Shown here one piece after another: positions 19,826-29,756 of a DNA stretch of 64,000 nucleotides. The notes under the pieces are model-generated. The model saw only the letters and a list, made by a program, of their open reading frames with translations, did not search any database and had not been told where the DNA came from. A program made the translations under genes and the position numbers. How positions within the stretch are numbered: the stretch's first letter is position 1; each line of letters opens with the position of its first letter. Origin of the DNA: Erythrobacter sp. (GTDB taxonomy: Bacteria > Pseudomonadota > Alphaproteobacteria > Sphingomonadales > Sphingomonadaceae); the NCBI RefSeq assembly GCF_035194505.1, contig NZ_CP136573.1:2794047-2858046 (forward strand), read 5' to 3'.

Positions 19826-20182
19826 GCCGCGCGCCGCCCCTTGCGGTTCGCAACAAAGTGACAAGATAACATCCTAATCGGGATGGAGGGCGGTTTGTTG
19901 CGTGCAGGCCGCCCTTCGTTTTAACAATCGCAAAGCCACATTCTAACAAAGTTTCGGGCCAACCCCCGCGCGCGCCCTGAATGTGGGATTAACGCAACAC
20001 CCACCGGAAAAGTTGGAGGTCGCGGCGCAGCGCTTTGACATCAAACCTTCGCTATTGCACAAATCCCCCACTGCGGGGGCAGACTTGGACAATCTGAATG
20101 CGTGAGCCTGTCACATGGGGCAATTATGTGACGTTCGCGCCAGATTGTCGTTCTGTCTCCGGTTAGGGCAACTGGAGTGATC
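19826..20182. other. Intergenic region clpB to TonB receptor, no gene seen
   Basis: This 357-bp stretch holds no convincing ORF. A weak stem (AGGGCGG with CCGCCCT, about 19887-19917) before TTCGTTTT may terminate clpB. A TTGACA hexamer near 20035 could be a -35 element for the receptor gene, but no good -10 follows at 17 bp. A small CCCCC-ACTG-CGGGGG hairpin lies around 20070. The region is AT-richer than the genes around it, as expected for a promoter region. Confidence 0.5.
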
Positions 20183-23100
20183 ATGAAGAAATTTCAGAGC
20201 AATTCGCTGAAGACGCTGGCCTTCTCGGCCTCGGCTATCGCCTTTGTTGTGGCTGGCCCGGTGTGGGCGCAGGACGCCGAGGAGCAGCCGGAAGAGGAAG
20301 AAAAGGTCGAAGTCGCGACTGACGCCTCGGGCCGTTCGGACGCGAAGCAGGGCAACATCACGGTTACCGGTTCGCGTATCGTCCGCGACACCTACAGCTC
20401 GATCTCGCCGCTTCAGGTGCTCTCGACCGAAAACCAGCAGGCCGTCGGCGCGTTTGACCCGGCGCAGATCCTGCAGCGTTCGGAAGCCGCCTCCGGCACC
20501 CAGATCGATGCGACCTTCCAGGGCTTCGTGCTCAACAACGGCCCGGGTTCGCAGACCATCAACCTGCGCGGCGTTGGTGCCAACCGTACGCTGGTGCTCG
20601 CCAACGGCCGTCGTATCGCACCGGCCGGTGTGGAAGGCGCGCCGACCAGCGTGTCGATCAACCTCATCCCGGCCACGATCGTTGACCGTTACGACATCCT
20701 CACCGACGGTGCTTCGTCGGTCTATGGTTCGGACGCGGTCGCGGGCGTGATCAACGTCATCCTGCGCAAGGACTTCGATGGCCTCGAAATCCAGGCCAAC
20801 GGCGACATCAACCCGCAGGGCGAAGGCGAAGACTACTCGGTCAGCGCTGCCTGGGGCTTCAACACCGACCGTGCCGTGTTCGGTATCGCTGCCGAATACC
20901 GCAAGCGTGAAGAGTGGAAGGCGCGTGACCGTGACTTCCTCGCCGGTTGCAGCACCAACCTCGAAGAAGATGCCGAAGGCAACATCTACCGCCTCGGCAT
21001 CTCGGACAACCAGCTGATCCGTTCGCGCACCAACAACCGCGTTGGCGCTTCGGAAAGCGATTGCACCGTTTCGGGTATCTCGGGCCGCGTCTTCCTGCCT
21101 TCGGCACGTGCGGGTTCGGTCTACTTCCCGGCCAACGGCAACATCCGCAACTTCCCGAATGATCCGATCACCGGCCGTCCGTTCAACTTCGGTGACAACG
21201 CCAACGCCTTCGGTGTCGATCTCGACGTCAACAACGACGGCATCAACGATGTCGACTTCCAGAACGTCAACATCAACGGCAGCGTCGAGGAACAGAACCG
21301 CACGATCGTTTCGGGTGAAGACCTGATCAACGTGTTCGCCTACGGGGAATACACCTTCCCGGGCGAAGCGAACATCACGCCCTTCTTCGAAGCGCAGTAC
21401 ACCCGTTCGGAAATCAAGAACACCGGCGCGGGCAACCCGCAGCTGTTCCCGTTCGTTCCGGCGGCCAACCGTTTCAACCCCTGTAACTTTGTCACCAACC
21501 CCAACGGCGTCGACTGCCGTTCGGTCGACAACGCGATCAACGGGCTGACCAACGGTGTTGCGCCCGCTCTCTCGACCGGCCTGCGCTTCGCGGTGCAGCC
21601 GATCGTGTCGATCGTGGGTGACCGCAACAACTTCGAAGTGACGCAGGAGCAGATGCGCGGCGTCCTCGGTGTGCGCGGCGACCTGCCCTTTATCGGTTCG
21701 AGCTGGACCTTCGAAGTGGCCGGCAGCTACTCGCGTTCGGAAGGCAAGTCCTCGCGTCTGGGGATCCGTGAAGACCGTCTCGCGCTCGCCATGGGTCTCG
21801 ACCCGACGGCCGATTACAACGGCGACGGCATCTTCGATAACGACCGTGACGGCATCGCCGACGACTACAACAACGGCCTTCAGGTCGGCATCGGCAACCC
21901 GCTCTACATCGGCGAGTGTAATGCTGCCGGTCTGCGCAACCCCGGTCTGGCCGCGCCCGACCTCGTTGCCGGCTGCGTCCCCGTGAACCTGTTCGCACCG
22001 AGCGTGCTGACCGGCGCCGTGGGCGACTTCGCCACCCAGGCCGAACGCGATTACCTGTTCGGTTCGCGCGACTTCAACACCATCTACGAACAGACCCTGC
22101 TGTCGGCATACGTTACCGGCGACCTGTTCGAACTCCCCGCCGGCCCGGTCGGCGTGGTGCTCGGTGGTGAATGGCGCGAGGACAAGATCGACTCGCAGCC
22201 CAGCTTCGTGGCTTCGAACGGTCTGTTCTGGGGCTTCTTCGCTGACGGCGGCGCCAACGGTTCCAAGTGGATCCGTGAACTCTTCGGCGAAATCGACCTC
22301 CCGCTCATGGCGGGCAAGCCGATGGTCGAAGAACTGACCGTCAACGTCTCGGGCCGTATCACCGACGAAGAGTTCTACGGCACCAACGGCACCTTCGCCC
22401 TGAAGGGTGGCTGGCGTCCGGTGGCTCCGCTGCTGTTCAAGTTCAGCTACGGCACCTCGTTCCGTGCGCCGAACCTGCGCGAGAATTTCCTGCGTGCACA
22501 GTCGGGCTTCACCCAGCTTTCGGACCCCTGTGCGGTTCCGACGGCTGCCTTCGTGAACTTTGCCTACCGTCCCGAGCTCGACACGCGCGAGCCGTTCATT
22601 CTCGCCAACTGCCGCCGTGAAGGTCGTGACCCGACCCGCGTCGGTATCGATGGCCAGAACCTGAACACGCAGCAGCTCGTCAGCGCGGAAATCACCCAGG
22701 GCGGTTCGCTCGACATCCGCGCGGAAACCTCGCGTTCGATCACCACCGGTTTCGCATTCGAAGAAGATTGGGCGAGCGGCTTCCGCTTCGCGTTCAACTT
22801 CAACTACTACGACATCAAGGTGAAGGGCGCGATCGTCGAGCCGGGCGGTGCGTTCATCGTGGCTGACTGCTACCTGCGCGATGACACGGCCCGCAGCGAG
22901 TTCTGCGACCGTATCGACGTCAACAACACGGATCGCCAGCTGATCCGCGGTGTGCGCGCCGGCTTCCTCAACCGCGACGTTGAAGCGGTTCGCGGGATCG
23001 ATCTGAACACGACCTTCGGCTATCCGCTGCAGATCGGTGAGGAAACCTTCGATCTGTCGCTCAACCTGGTGGCCAACAAGCTGCTCGAGCGTTCGAACAT

Positions 23101-23617
23101 CCAGCGCACCGGTGTCAGCACCTTTGTGGAAACGGACTTCACCGACCGTTTCGGCTTCCCCGACTGGACCGGCCGCGCCACCTTCGGCGCGCGCTGGGAA
23201 GACTTCCTGTTCACCTACCAGATCCGTTACATCGACGCGATCGGCAACTCCCTGAACGGCGTGGGCTGGCGTGATCGTGTCACCTTTGGTGACGCGTTCA
23301 ACCGCGGGCCTGAAGGCGGCGTTGCGGCCTTCTCCCCGACCTGCCTTGGTCGCGGTTCGGCCAACGGTGTTGTGGCTGGTGACGGGCTGTTCTGTCGCCC
23401 GGTCGGCACCGCGCCCGAGTACTTCGAGCACACCACCTCGGTGCGCTGGGACAACGGCGACCTGCGTTTGATCGCCGGTATCCGCAACCTCTTCGACACG
23501 GCTCCGCCGCTGGTGTCGCCGCGTTCCGGCGTCCTCCAGATCGCGAACACGCCGATCGGTAACGGTTACGACCTCGAAGGCCGTGAATTCTTCGCTCAGC
23601 TGCTCTACCGCTTCTGA
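20183..23617 (+). CDS. TonB-dependent outer membrane receptor 1
   Basis: A 1144-residue receptor. It has a signal peptide ending GPVWA-QDA, a TonB-box/plug start with ITVTGSRIVRDTYSSISP, the plug core (NLRGVGANRTLVLANGRR, SSVYGSDAVAGVINVI) to about residue 200, and a long barrel ending in FFAQLLYRF. It imports an unknown substrate using TonB energy. Two extracellular-loop regions have acidic calcium-type motifs, at residues 346-358 and 544-561. ATG 20183 follows CTGGAG. Codon use favours CGT, GGT and TTC far more than the neighbours, a sign of high expression. Next to an exported S9 peptidase, peptides are a plausible substrate. Confidence 0.93.
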   Translation: MKKFQSNSLKTLAFSASAIAFVVAGPVWAQDAEEQPEEEEKVEVATDASGRSDAKQGNITVTGSRIVRDTYSSISPLQVLSTENQQAVGAFDPAQILQRSEAASGTQIDATFQGFVLNNGPGSQTINLRGVGANRTLVLANGRRIAPAGVEGAPTSVSINLIPATIVDRYDILTDGASSVYGSDAVAGVINVILRKDFDGLEIQANGDINPQGEGEDYSVSAAWGFNTDRAVFGIAAEYRKREEWKARDRDFLAGCSTNLEEDAEGNIYRLGISDNQLIRSRTNNRVGASESDCTVSGISGRVFLPSARAGSVYFPANGNIRNFPNDPITGRPFNFGDNANAFGVDLDVNNDGINDVDFQNVNINGSVEEQNRTIVSGEDLINVFAYGEYTFPGEANITPFFEAQYTRSEIKNTGAGNPQLFPFVPAANRFNPCNFVTNPNGVDCRSVDNAINGLTNGVAPALSTGLRFAVQPIVSIVGDRNNFEVTQEQMRGVLGVRGDLPFIGSSWTFEVAGSYSRSEGKSSRLGIREDRLALAMGLDPTADYNGDGIFDNDRDGIADDYNNGLQVGIGNPLYIGECNAAGLRNPGLAAPDLVAGCVPVNLFAPSVLTGAVGDFATQAERDYLFGSRDFNTIYEQTLLSAYVTGDLFELPAGPVGVVLGGEWREDKIDSQPSFVASNGLFWGFFADGGANGSKWIRELFGEIDLPLMAGKPMVEELTVNVSGRITDEEFYGTNGTFALKGGWRPVAPLLFKFSYGTSFRAPNLRENFLRAQSGFTQLSDPCAVPTAAFVNFAYRPELDTREPFILANCRREGRDPTRVGIDGQNLNTQQLVSAEITQGGSLDIRAETSRSITTGFAFEEDWASGFRFAFNFNYYDIKVKGAIVEPGGAFIVADCYLRDDTARSEFCDRIDVNNTDRQLIRGVRAGFLNRDVEAVRGIDLNTTFGYPLQIGEETFDLSLNLVANKLLERSNIQRTGVSTFVETDFTDRFGFPDWTGRATFGARWEDFLFTYQIRYIDAIGNSLNGVGWRDRVTFGDAFNRGPEGGVAAFSPTCLGRGSANGVVAGDGLFCRPVGTAPEYFEHTTSVRWDNGDLRLIAGIRNLFDTAPPLVSPRSGVLQIANTPIGNGYDLEGREFFAQLLYRF

Positions 23618-23646
23618 TCGCAGAATGAACTGACCGTTCAAAATGA

Positions 23647-23683
23647 AGCGGCCTCTCGGTACTTGCCGAGGGGCCGCTTTTTT
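23647..23683 (+). terminator. Rho-independent terminator of TonB receptor 1
   Basis: A 13-bp stem (23647-23659 with 23666-23678, one G-T pair) with a 6-base loop is followed by TTTTTT. Confidence 0.92.
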
Positions 23684-23771
23684 GTTGAAATACGAAGGTG
23701 TCTGCCGCTTTGCAGCTGCGCCGATCCGGCCCGCGTCTTAGTCTGACATTGACCATGGAAGATGTGATCCC

Positions 23772-25772
23772 ATGAAACTTCTCAAAGCCCCCCTCATGGC
23801 CGCAATGGCCGGCGTTTCGGTTATCGGCCTTTCTCTCGTCGGCGGCGCCGATACGCAGGCGCAATCGACTGCCAGCGTTCCGGTCGACGTCTGGGCGCTG
23901 CGCGATGTCGTCAACGCCGTGCAGATCTCGCCTGATGGCAAGCACCTGCTGGTCCACAAGGTGGAAAGCAGGGACGGTCAGTACCTGCTCGAGATCTACA
24001 AGACCGACGATCTGTCAAAGCCCTTCCGCCGCCTCAACGCCGATCCGATGGAGATCCTGAGCGCGCAATGGGTCAGCAATGAATTCATTTTCGGCTCGGC
24101 CTGGCAGGTCAAGCGTTCGACGGTGAAGGGGCCGGAAGAGGATGTGCGCGACTATCTCGCCTATTCCTACAGCCTCGCGGAGAACAAGTTCAGCCGTGTC
24201 GACGGCAATTTCGGCATCGTCAACACGCTCCCCAATGATCCCGATCACGTGCTGATCAGCACCGGTTCGGCGGTGTCCGATCCGACCGGCGTCGATCCGC
24301 TGGCCGCGTTCCGTCCGCGCTCCTACTACAAGTTCAACCTCAAGACCGGCACGCGCGAACTGGTGTTGCGCACGGGCGGCAAGATCCGCAGCGTTTCGAC
24401 GTGGGATAACAACGGCAACCCGCGCTTCGCCGTTTCGCCCGACACGGCGGCCGGCAAGTACATCTACTACTACCGCAAGCCCGGAGACAGCGACTGGACC
24501 AAGTTCCAGGAGCTCGACATCGAGGATCCCAAGAACACCTATCGCGTGCTCAGCGGGTTCCACGGGGTCGTCGGCTTCGATCCCGACAATCCCAACCTCG
24601 GCTATCTGATCGACAATCCCAATGGCGAGGACAAGGCCGGGCTCTACGAGTTCGACTTCACCACGGGGCAGATCGGCAAGAAGCTGTTCCAGGCCGAAGA
24701 TGCCGACGTGACGGGAGTGCAGTTCCACTCGATCCCCGGCAACGAGAAGCTCGTCGCCGCCCGCTATCCCGGCGCGCGGATGGAGCGGTTCTGGTTCGAC
24801 GAAGAGGAAAAGGCGCTCCATGAAGCGCTCGAAAAGCAAATCCCCTATGCCTGGCAGTATCGCATCGCCAGCCGTTCGCTCGACGGACAGACCATGGTCG
24901 TCACCAACTCCGGACCGCACGATCCGGGCTCGTTCTGGCTGGTGAAGGATGGCCGTCTCGCCAAGCTCGGCAGCCGCAACCCGCTGGTCAATCCCGAGCA
25001 GCTCGCAGATGTGAAGTACATCCGCTACAAGGCGCGCGACGGGATGATCATTCCCGGCTACGTCACCATGCCCAAGGGCAAGGGGCCATTCCCGCTGATT
25101 GTCCAGCACAATGGCGGCCCGGCCGTGAATGGCATGGTCAGCTATGACGAATGGGGCCAGATGCTGGCCAATGCCGGCTACATGGTGTTCCACCCCGAAA
25201 ACCGCATCTCGACCGGCTGGGGCCAGAAGCATTTCGATGCCGGCTACATGCAGCACGGGCTGGCAATGCAGGACGACAAGGATGACGGGGTCAAGTACCT
25301 GATCGAACAGGGGCTTGCCGATCCCAACCGGGTGGCCTTCTTCGGCTGGTCCTATGGCGGCTACTCCGCGCTGGTGTCACTGAGCCGCGACGAGCAGCTC
25401 TACCAGTGCGCGATTGCCGGCGCTGCCGTCGCCGACGCCGAGAAGCAGTATCTCGGCCGGCGTGACCCGACTCTCAAGACGCTCGACGAATGGAACCGCC
25501 ATCGCGGCGGCACCACCGTCAACCCGATCAGTGAAGTGGCCAAGGTCAACATCCCGTTGCTGATGATCCATGGCGATGTCGATCGGCGCGTGATGTACTA
25601 CCACCTGAAGGACTACCAGAAGGCTTTCGAGGCCGCAGGCAAGACGGGCGAATTCATCACGTTGAAGGGGGCGGACCACTTCTACAACACGCTGATGTTC
25701 ACCCACCAGCAGCAGCTCTACACGAAGATGCTCGACTACCTCGCCAATGATTGCGGTCCGGGCGGACTGTAA
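23772..25772 (+). CDS. Exported S9 family peptidase (prolyl oligopeptidase/acylaminoacyl peptidase type)
   Basis: A 666-residue serine peptidase with a signal peptide (about residues 1-33, ending ADTQA-QS). An N-terminal beta-propeller-like region (to about residue 400) is followed by an alpha/beta hydrolase domain. The catalytic triad is readable: Ser527 in GWSYGGY, Asp604 in HGDVDRRV and His636 in GADHFYN. S9 enzymes cleave short peptides, so it would process peptides in the periplasm. It lies between two TonB receptors, with terminators on both sides, so it is a separate transcript. Lasso-peptide isopeptidases belong to this fold, but no lasso cluster is present here. Confidence 0.9.
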   Translation: MKLLKAPLMAAMAGVSVIGLSLVGGADTQAQSTASVPVDVWALRDVVNAVQISPDGKHLLVHKVESRDGQYLLEIYKTDDLSKPFRRLNADPMEILSAQWVSNEFIFGSAWQVKRSTVKGPEEDVRDYLAYSYSLAENKFSRVDGNFGIVNTLPNDPDHVLISTGSAVSDPTGVDPLAAFRPRSYYKFNLKTGTRELVLRTGGKIRSVSTWDNNGNPRFAVSPDTAAGKYIYYYRKPGDSDWTKFQELDIEDPKNTYRVLSGFHGVVGFDPDNPNLGYLIDNPNGEDKAGLYEFDFTTGQIGKKLFQAEDADVTGVQFHSIPGNEKLVAARYPGARMERFWFDEEEKALHEALEKQIPYAWQYRIASRSLDGQTMVVTNSGPHDPGSFWLVKDGRLAKLGSRNPLVNPEQLADVKYIRYKARDGMIIPGYVTMPKGKGPFPLIVQHNGGPAVNGMVSYDEWGQMLANAGYMVFHPENRISTGWGQKHFDAGYMQHGLAMQDDKDDGVKYLIEQGLADPNRVAFFGWSYGGYSALVSLSRDEQLYQCAIAGAAVADAEKQYLGRRDPTLKTLDEWNRHRGGTTVNPISEVAKVNIPLLMIHGDVDRRVMYYHLKDYQKAFEAAGKTGEFITLKGADHFYNTLMFTHQQQLYTKMLDYLANDCGPGGL

Positions 25773-25792
25773 CCGCGCCGGATGAGGGCATG

Positions 25793-25832
25793 AAAAAAGG
25801 GGCTCGGCCGCGAGGCCGGGCCCCTTCGCTTT
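25793..25832. terminator. Bidirectional terminator between the S9 peptidase and a convergent gene
   Basis: An 11-bp stem (25799-25809 with 25814-25824, one G-T pair) with loop GCGA. AAAAAA on the left gives a U run for the minus-strand gene, and TTCGCTTT on the right serves the plus-strand peptidase. Confidence 0.85.
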
Positions 25833-25850
25833 GCGCCACAGCGCCTGAGC

Positions 25851-26402
25851 CTATTCGACGCGGCGTCCCTTGACCCCGATCGCGCCGTTGATGCGAATGA
25901 AATAGTAGCCGAGCGAGGCCTTCTTGAAGACTACCTTGTCGCCCGATTTGATCGGCGGGATCTTGCGTGGGGGATTGTTGATCTCCCACACCGCGCCTTC
26001 CACCGTGGTGAAGCGCCATGTGCTCTGCCCGCTCTGGCGACCGCTGGAGATGGTGGTCTCGAACAGGTCAGTGAGCTCTTCCTCGTCCTTGCCGTCGCCT
26101 CTCAGGATCGCGATGTCGGGCATGGTGATGCCGAACAGCTGGCGGCGGGTCTTGCGCACCTCCTCGCGGCTGACGACTTTCACATCGCCCGCATCGCTGG
26201 CCGAGACGATCGCGCCGACCTTGGCGTCATAGCAGGCGAGCCGCTCGGCCTCGTCGGTGATCGCACGGCAGGCCTTGAGCTGGGCGAGATAATCGGCGTC
26301 CTGCGCGGCAGCGGGAACGGGCGCGGCGAGGGTCAGCAGCCCCGCAGCTCCGGCGGTGCACAGCGCCGTCAGGCGGATGGTCGGCCTCAGTCTCGTCATC
26401 AT
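25851..26402 (-). CDS. Exported conserved hypothetical protein
   Basis: A 183-residue protein with a signal peptide ending VPAAA-QDA, a short cysteine pair motif LKACRAITDEAERLACYD, and a C-terminal beta-rich domain (STWRFTTVEGAVWEIN, SGDKVVFKKASLGYYF). The CxxI...RLxCYD motif recurs in many small exported proteins, including the VasI group, but there are no type VI genes here. ATG 26402 or 26399 are both possible, with GGGAGAGGA just upstream. It is convergent with the S9 peptidase and divergent from TonB receptor 2. Function unknown. Confidence 0.78.
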   Translation of the reverse strand: MMTRLRPTIRLTALCTAGAAGLLTLAAPVPAAAQDADYLAQLKACRAITDEAERLACYDAKVGAIVSASDAGDVKVVSREEVRKTRRQLFGITMPDIAILRGDGKDEEELTDLFETTISSGRQSGQSTWRFTTVEGAVWEINNPPRKIPPIKSGDKVVFKKASLGYYFIRINGAIGVKGRRVE

Positions 26403-26677
26403 GTCCTCTCCCTTGCTGCGCACCGCCGAAAGACGGATTTGCGCGCCTGCATTACGCCCTTGCGCAGCATTATTGCCAAACGGGGACGAGATAAAGCCGC
26501 ACTGAAATCAGAGTGTCGCCAGAATGCAACAGTTCCTTCGCATCTCGAAACGCGTCGCATCGGCATGATTGCGATGAATGCATCGAATGACCTAGAGGAG
26601 CGCCATCCGGGCATCCGCCCGTGACTTTGGATAGCGTGCGCCGGATCTTTCGGCGTGCGTGCATCAAGGGGACAAAA
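26403..26677. other. Divergent intergenic region before TonB receptor 2
   Basis: These 275 bp separate the exported hypothetical gene and the second receptor. No ORF with coding character is visible and I see no clear operator. AAGGGGAC at its right end is the ribosome-binding site of the receptor. Confidence 0.45.
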
Positions 26678-29638
26678 ATGACTCGTTTCAACAAGGCTTC
26701 GCTCCTCGCGGGCACGATCATGGCCGGTGCCATGTTCTCCGCGCCTGCCTATGCGCAGGACGCCGATGTGACCACCGCTGAACAGCCGGCTGAAGAGCAG
26801 GCGATCCTGGTCACCGGTTCGCGCATTCAGCGCACCGATCTCAACTCGACCAGCCCGGTCGCAGTCGTTTCGCCCGAAGAGTTCCGTCTGACCGGTGCGG
26901 TCAACGTCGAGCAGGTGCTGAACACGCTGCCGCAAATCCTTCCCGGTGTGACCGGCTTCTCGAACAACCCCGGCAACGGCGCCGTTACGCTGAACCTGCG
27001 TAACCTCGCTGCCACCCGCACCCTGGTGCTGGTCAACGGCCGCCGCTGGATGTTCTACGATACCAACCAGATCGTCGACCTCAACACCATCCCGCAGTTC
27101 CTGCTGGGCGGCGTTGAAGTGGTGACCGGCGGCGCCTCGGCCGTTTACGGTTCGGACGCTGTTGCCGGCGTCGTCAACTTCAAGCTGCGTGACATCGAAG
27201 GTCTCGAGCTCGGCGGCAGCTACTCGCTGACCGGCCGCGGCGATGCGGGCCGTTACCAGTTCAACGCTGCCATCGGTTCGTCGTTCGACGACGGCCGCGG
27301 CGCGGTGACGATGTTCGCCAACTACACCCGTCGTGAGGCGGTGTTCCAGGACGCGCGTGAATTCTCCGAGCGTGCAGGCGGCGACGGCTGTATCGTTCCG
27401 GGCAGCACCGGCCGCGGTGACATCGGTAGGCCGAACCCGACCGGCATCTCTGCTGCAACCTGCCTTGCACGCGCTGGTGAACTCGGCTTCATTCCGCAGG
27501 GTTCGGCGACCACGCCGACTGGCACCTTCACCGCAGGCGGCACCAGCTACATCTTCAACCCGAACGGTGGCGGTTCGCGGACCTTCCAGGATCCGGCTGA
27601 CCTCTACAACTTCGCGCCGGACAACTACCTGCAGCTGCCGCAAGAGCGTTACCTGATCGGTGCCTATGGCCACTACGAGTTCTCCGATGGCATCGAAGCC
27701 TATTCGGAACTGTCGTTCGTGCGCAACAACGTCAGCCAGGAACTCGCGCCGACCCCGGCCGGGATTTCGGCTCCGCTGTTCGTCAACAGCCCGTTCTTCA
27801 ATGATCAGACCCGCGCGCTGCTTAACCTGAACCCGGTGAGCACCACCGCTGGCCCGACCCTCGGGAACGCGCTGTACCGGCAGACTTCGGTCAGCTTCCG
27901 CTTCAACGACATCGGTTCGCGTAACTCGGAATTCAGCCGTGAGGCGTTCCGCGTGCTCGGCGGTGTCCGTGGCAGCATCACCGACAACATCAACTTCGAT
28001 GCGTTCTACTCGTACTCGCGCACGACCAACACCAACATCCAGAAGGGCAACATCTCGTCCAGCCGTTTCCGTAACGCGCTGACCGTGGAATTCGTGCCCG
28101 GCAGCACCACCGAGATTCGCTGCCAGGATGCGGCGGCCCGTGCGGCCGGCTGTGTGCCGCTGAACATCTTCGGTAATGGTCTCGCCAGCCGGGCGGCGCT
28201 CAACTACCTCGCCATCCAGGCGACCAACATCACCACCTCGGAACTGAAGAACGCCGTGGCCTCGGTCAACGGTACCCTCTTCAACCTCGGCTTCGGTGCG
28301 GATGATGTCGGCTTCGCGGCCGGTGTCGAATACCGCAGCATGGGTTCGGAATTCATTCCCGACACCTTCCTGGCCTCGGGCGACGTGCTCGGCTTCAACG
28401 CCGGCCTGCCGACCACTGGTGGCTACAACGTGAAGGAAGTCTTCGGCGAAGTCCGCGTTCCGATCGTCGAGGATGGCTTCATCCACGCGCTCGAAGTCAA
28501 CGGTGCGTTCCGTTATTCGGACTACTCGCTGGATCGCGTCGGCGGCAACTGGACCTACAACTTCGGCGGCGAATTCGCTCCGATCGAGGACATCCGCTTC
28601 CGCGGCCAGTACTCGCGTGCGGTTCGCGCTCCGAACGTGCAGGATCTGTTCGGCGGCGCCTCGACCGGCTTCCCGGGCGCGATCGATCCCTGTTCGGATC
28701 GTGGTCCGGCGTCGGATCGTACCGATGCTCTGCGTGCCTTCTGTATCGCTTCGGGCGTGCCGGCTGCGGCCGTTTTCACCCGCGGTGTGCAGCCGAACGC
28801 GCAGATCCAGGCCGACTTCGGCGGTAACCCGAACGTGGGCGAGGAAACCTCCGACACCTTCACCGTCGGTGCTGTCATCCGTCCGCGCTTCATTCCGCGT
28901 CTGAACGTCACGGTCGACTACTTCAACATCAAGGTTGAAGACACCATCGGCACTCGTCTGGGCGGGATGAACACCGCGCTTTCGATCTGCTTCAACACCG
29001 TGCGCAACGCTGCCGATCCGTCGTGCCAGATCTTCGCTGGCCGTCGTAACCCGACCACCGGTGCTCTGGGTCTGACCGTCGGTGGTCAGAACGCCTCGTT
29101 CGTGCAGGACAACGTGGGCAAGCTCGAAACCAGCGGTATCGACTTCCAGGTCGACTACACCCTGCCGCTGTTCAACGGCGAACTCGGCCTGTTCTACCTC
29201 GGCACCTACCTCGACAAGTTCCGCAACACCCCGGTGGCTGTGCTGCCGCTGCGCGAGAACATCACCGAAGGCACCTTCGGCCTCCCCGAGTACCGTCACA
29301 ACATGCGTGTGACCTACACCCAGGGTCCGGCTCTGGTGTCGCTGCGTTGGCGCTACGAAGGTGCTACCGAAGACTTCCGCGTGCGGAACACCTTCGACGG
29401 CAACAACCGCGTGCCGAACGCTGCTCTGCCGCGTCCGAACATCAGCGCTTGGAACTACATCGATCTCGCTGTCGGCTTCGACATAGACGAGCGCATGACC
29501 ATCAACGCTGGTGTGAACAACGTGTTCGACAAGCAGCCGCCGGTTCTCGGTTCGGCTGCCGAGCAGGCCAACACTCTGCCGAGCTTCTTCGACGTGCTCG
29601 GCCGCGACTTCTTCATGGGCGTGAACTTCCGGTTCTAA
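26678..29638 (+). CDS. TonB-dependent outer membrane receptor 2
   Basis: A 986-residue receptor. It has a signal peptide ending SAPAYA-QDA, a plug beginning ILVTGSRIQRTDLNSTSP with NLRNLAATRTLVLVNGRR and ASAVYGSDAVAGVVNF, and a barrel ending GRDFFMGVNFRF. It belongs to the same large receptor class as receptor 1 but shares only the plug motifs closely, so it is not a recent duplicate. ATG 26678 follows AAGGGGAC; an upstream start at 26621 lacks a ribosome-binding site. Codon use is again of the highly expressed type. A terminator follows. Confidence 0.93.
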   Translation: MTRFNKASLLAGTIMAGAMFSAPAYAQDADVTTAEQPAEEQAILVTGSRIQRTDLNSTSPVAVVSPEEFRLTGAVNVEQVLNTLPQILPGVTGFSNNPGNGAVTLNLRNLAATRTLVLVNGRRWMFYDTNQIVDLNTIPQFLLGGVEVVTGGASAVYGSDAVAGVVNFKLRDIEGLELGGSYSLTGRGDAGRYQFNAAIGSSFDDGRGAVTMFANYTRREAVFQDAREFSERAGGDGCIVPGSTGRGDIGRPNPTGISAATCLARAGELGFIPQGSATTPTGTFTAGGTSYIFNPNGGGSRTFQDPADLYNFAPDNYLQLPQERYLIGAYGHYEFSDGIEAYSELSFVRNNVSQELAPTPAGISAPLFVNSPFFNDQTRALLNLNPVSTTAGPTLGNALYRQTSVSFRFNDIGSRNSEFSREAFRVLGGVRGSITDNINFDAFYSYSRTTNTNIQKGNISSSRFRNALTVEFVPGSTTEIRCQDAAARAAGCVPLNIFGNGLASRAALNYLAIQATNITTSELKNAVASVNGTLFNLGFGADDVGFAAGVEYRSMGSEFIPDTFLASGDVLGFNAGLPTTGGYNVKEVFGEVRVPIVEDGFIHALEVNGAFRYSDYSLDRVGGNWTYNFGGEFAPIEDIRFRGQYSRAVRAPNVQDLFGGASTGFPGAIDPCSDRGPASDRTDALRAFCIASGVPAAAVFTRGVQPNAQIQADFGGNPNVGEETSDTFTVGAVIRPRFIPRLNVTVDYFNIKVEDTIGTRLGGMNTALSICFNTVRNAADPSCQIFAGRRNPTTGALGLTVGGQNASFVQDNVGKLETSGIDFQVDYTLPLFNGELGLFYLGTYLDKFRNTPVAVLPLRENITEGTFGLPEYRHNMRVTYTQGPALVSLRWRYEGATEDFRVRNTFDGNNRVPNAALPRPNISAWNYIDLAVGFDIDERMTINAGVNNVFDKQPPVLGSAAEQANTLPSFFDVLGRDFFMGVNFRF

Positions 29639-29668
29639 TCCCTGCGGAAACGCGAAACGCAAAAGAAG

Positions 29669-29703
29669 GGCGGTGGACCGGAAGGTCCGCCGCCTTTTCT
29701 TTT
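29669..29703. terminator. Terminator between TonB receptor 2 and the TPR-oxygenase gene
   Basis: An 11-bp stem (29669-29679 with 29684-29694, one G-T pair) and GGAA loop, followed by TTTTCTTTT on the plus strand. The left flank AAAAGAA provides a weaker U run for the convergent minus-strand gene. Confidence 0.88.
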
Positions 29704-29756
29704 GCCTGCAAGAAGTCGCAGCCGGGGCGAGGGCGCGTCCGACCTCGGGTTCGGTC

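Noticed and set aside
23772..25772. Lasso-peptide isopeptidase reading of the S9 peptidase beside a TonB receptor
   Set aside because: No precursor peptide, B protease or C cyclase gene is nearby, and the sequence fits general exported S9 peptidases equally well.
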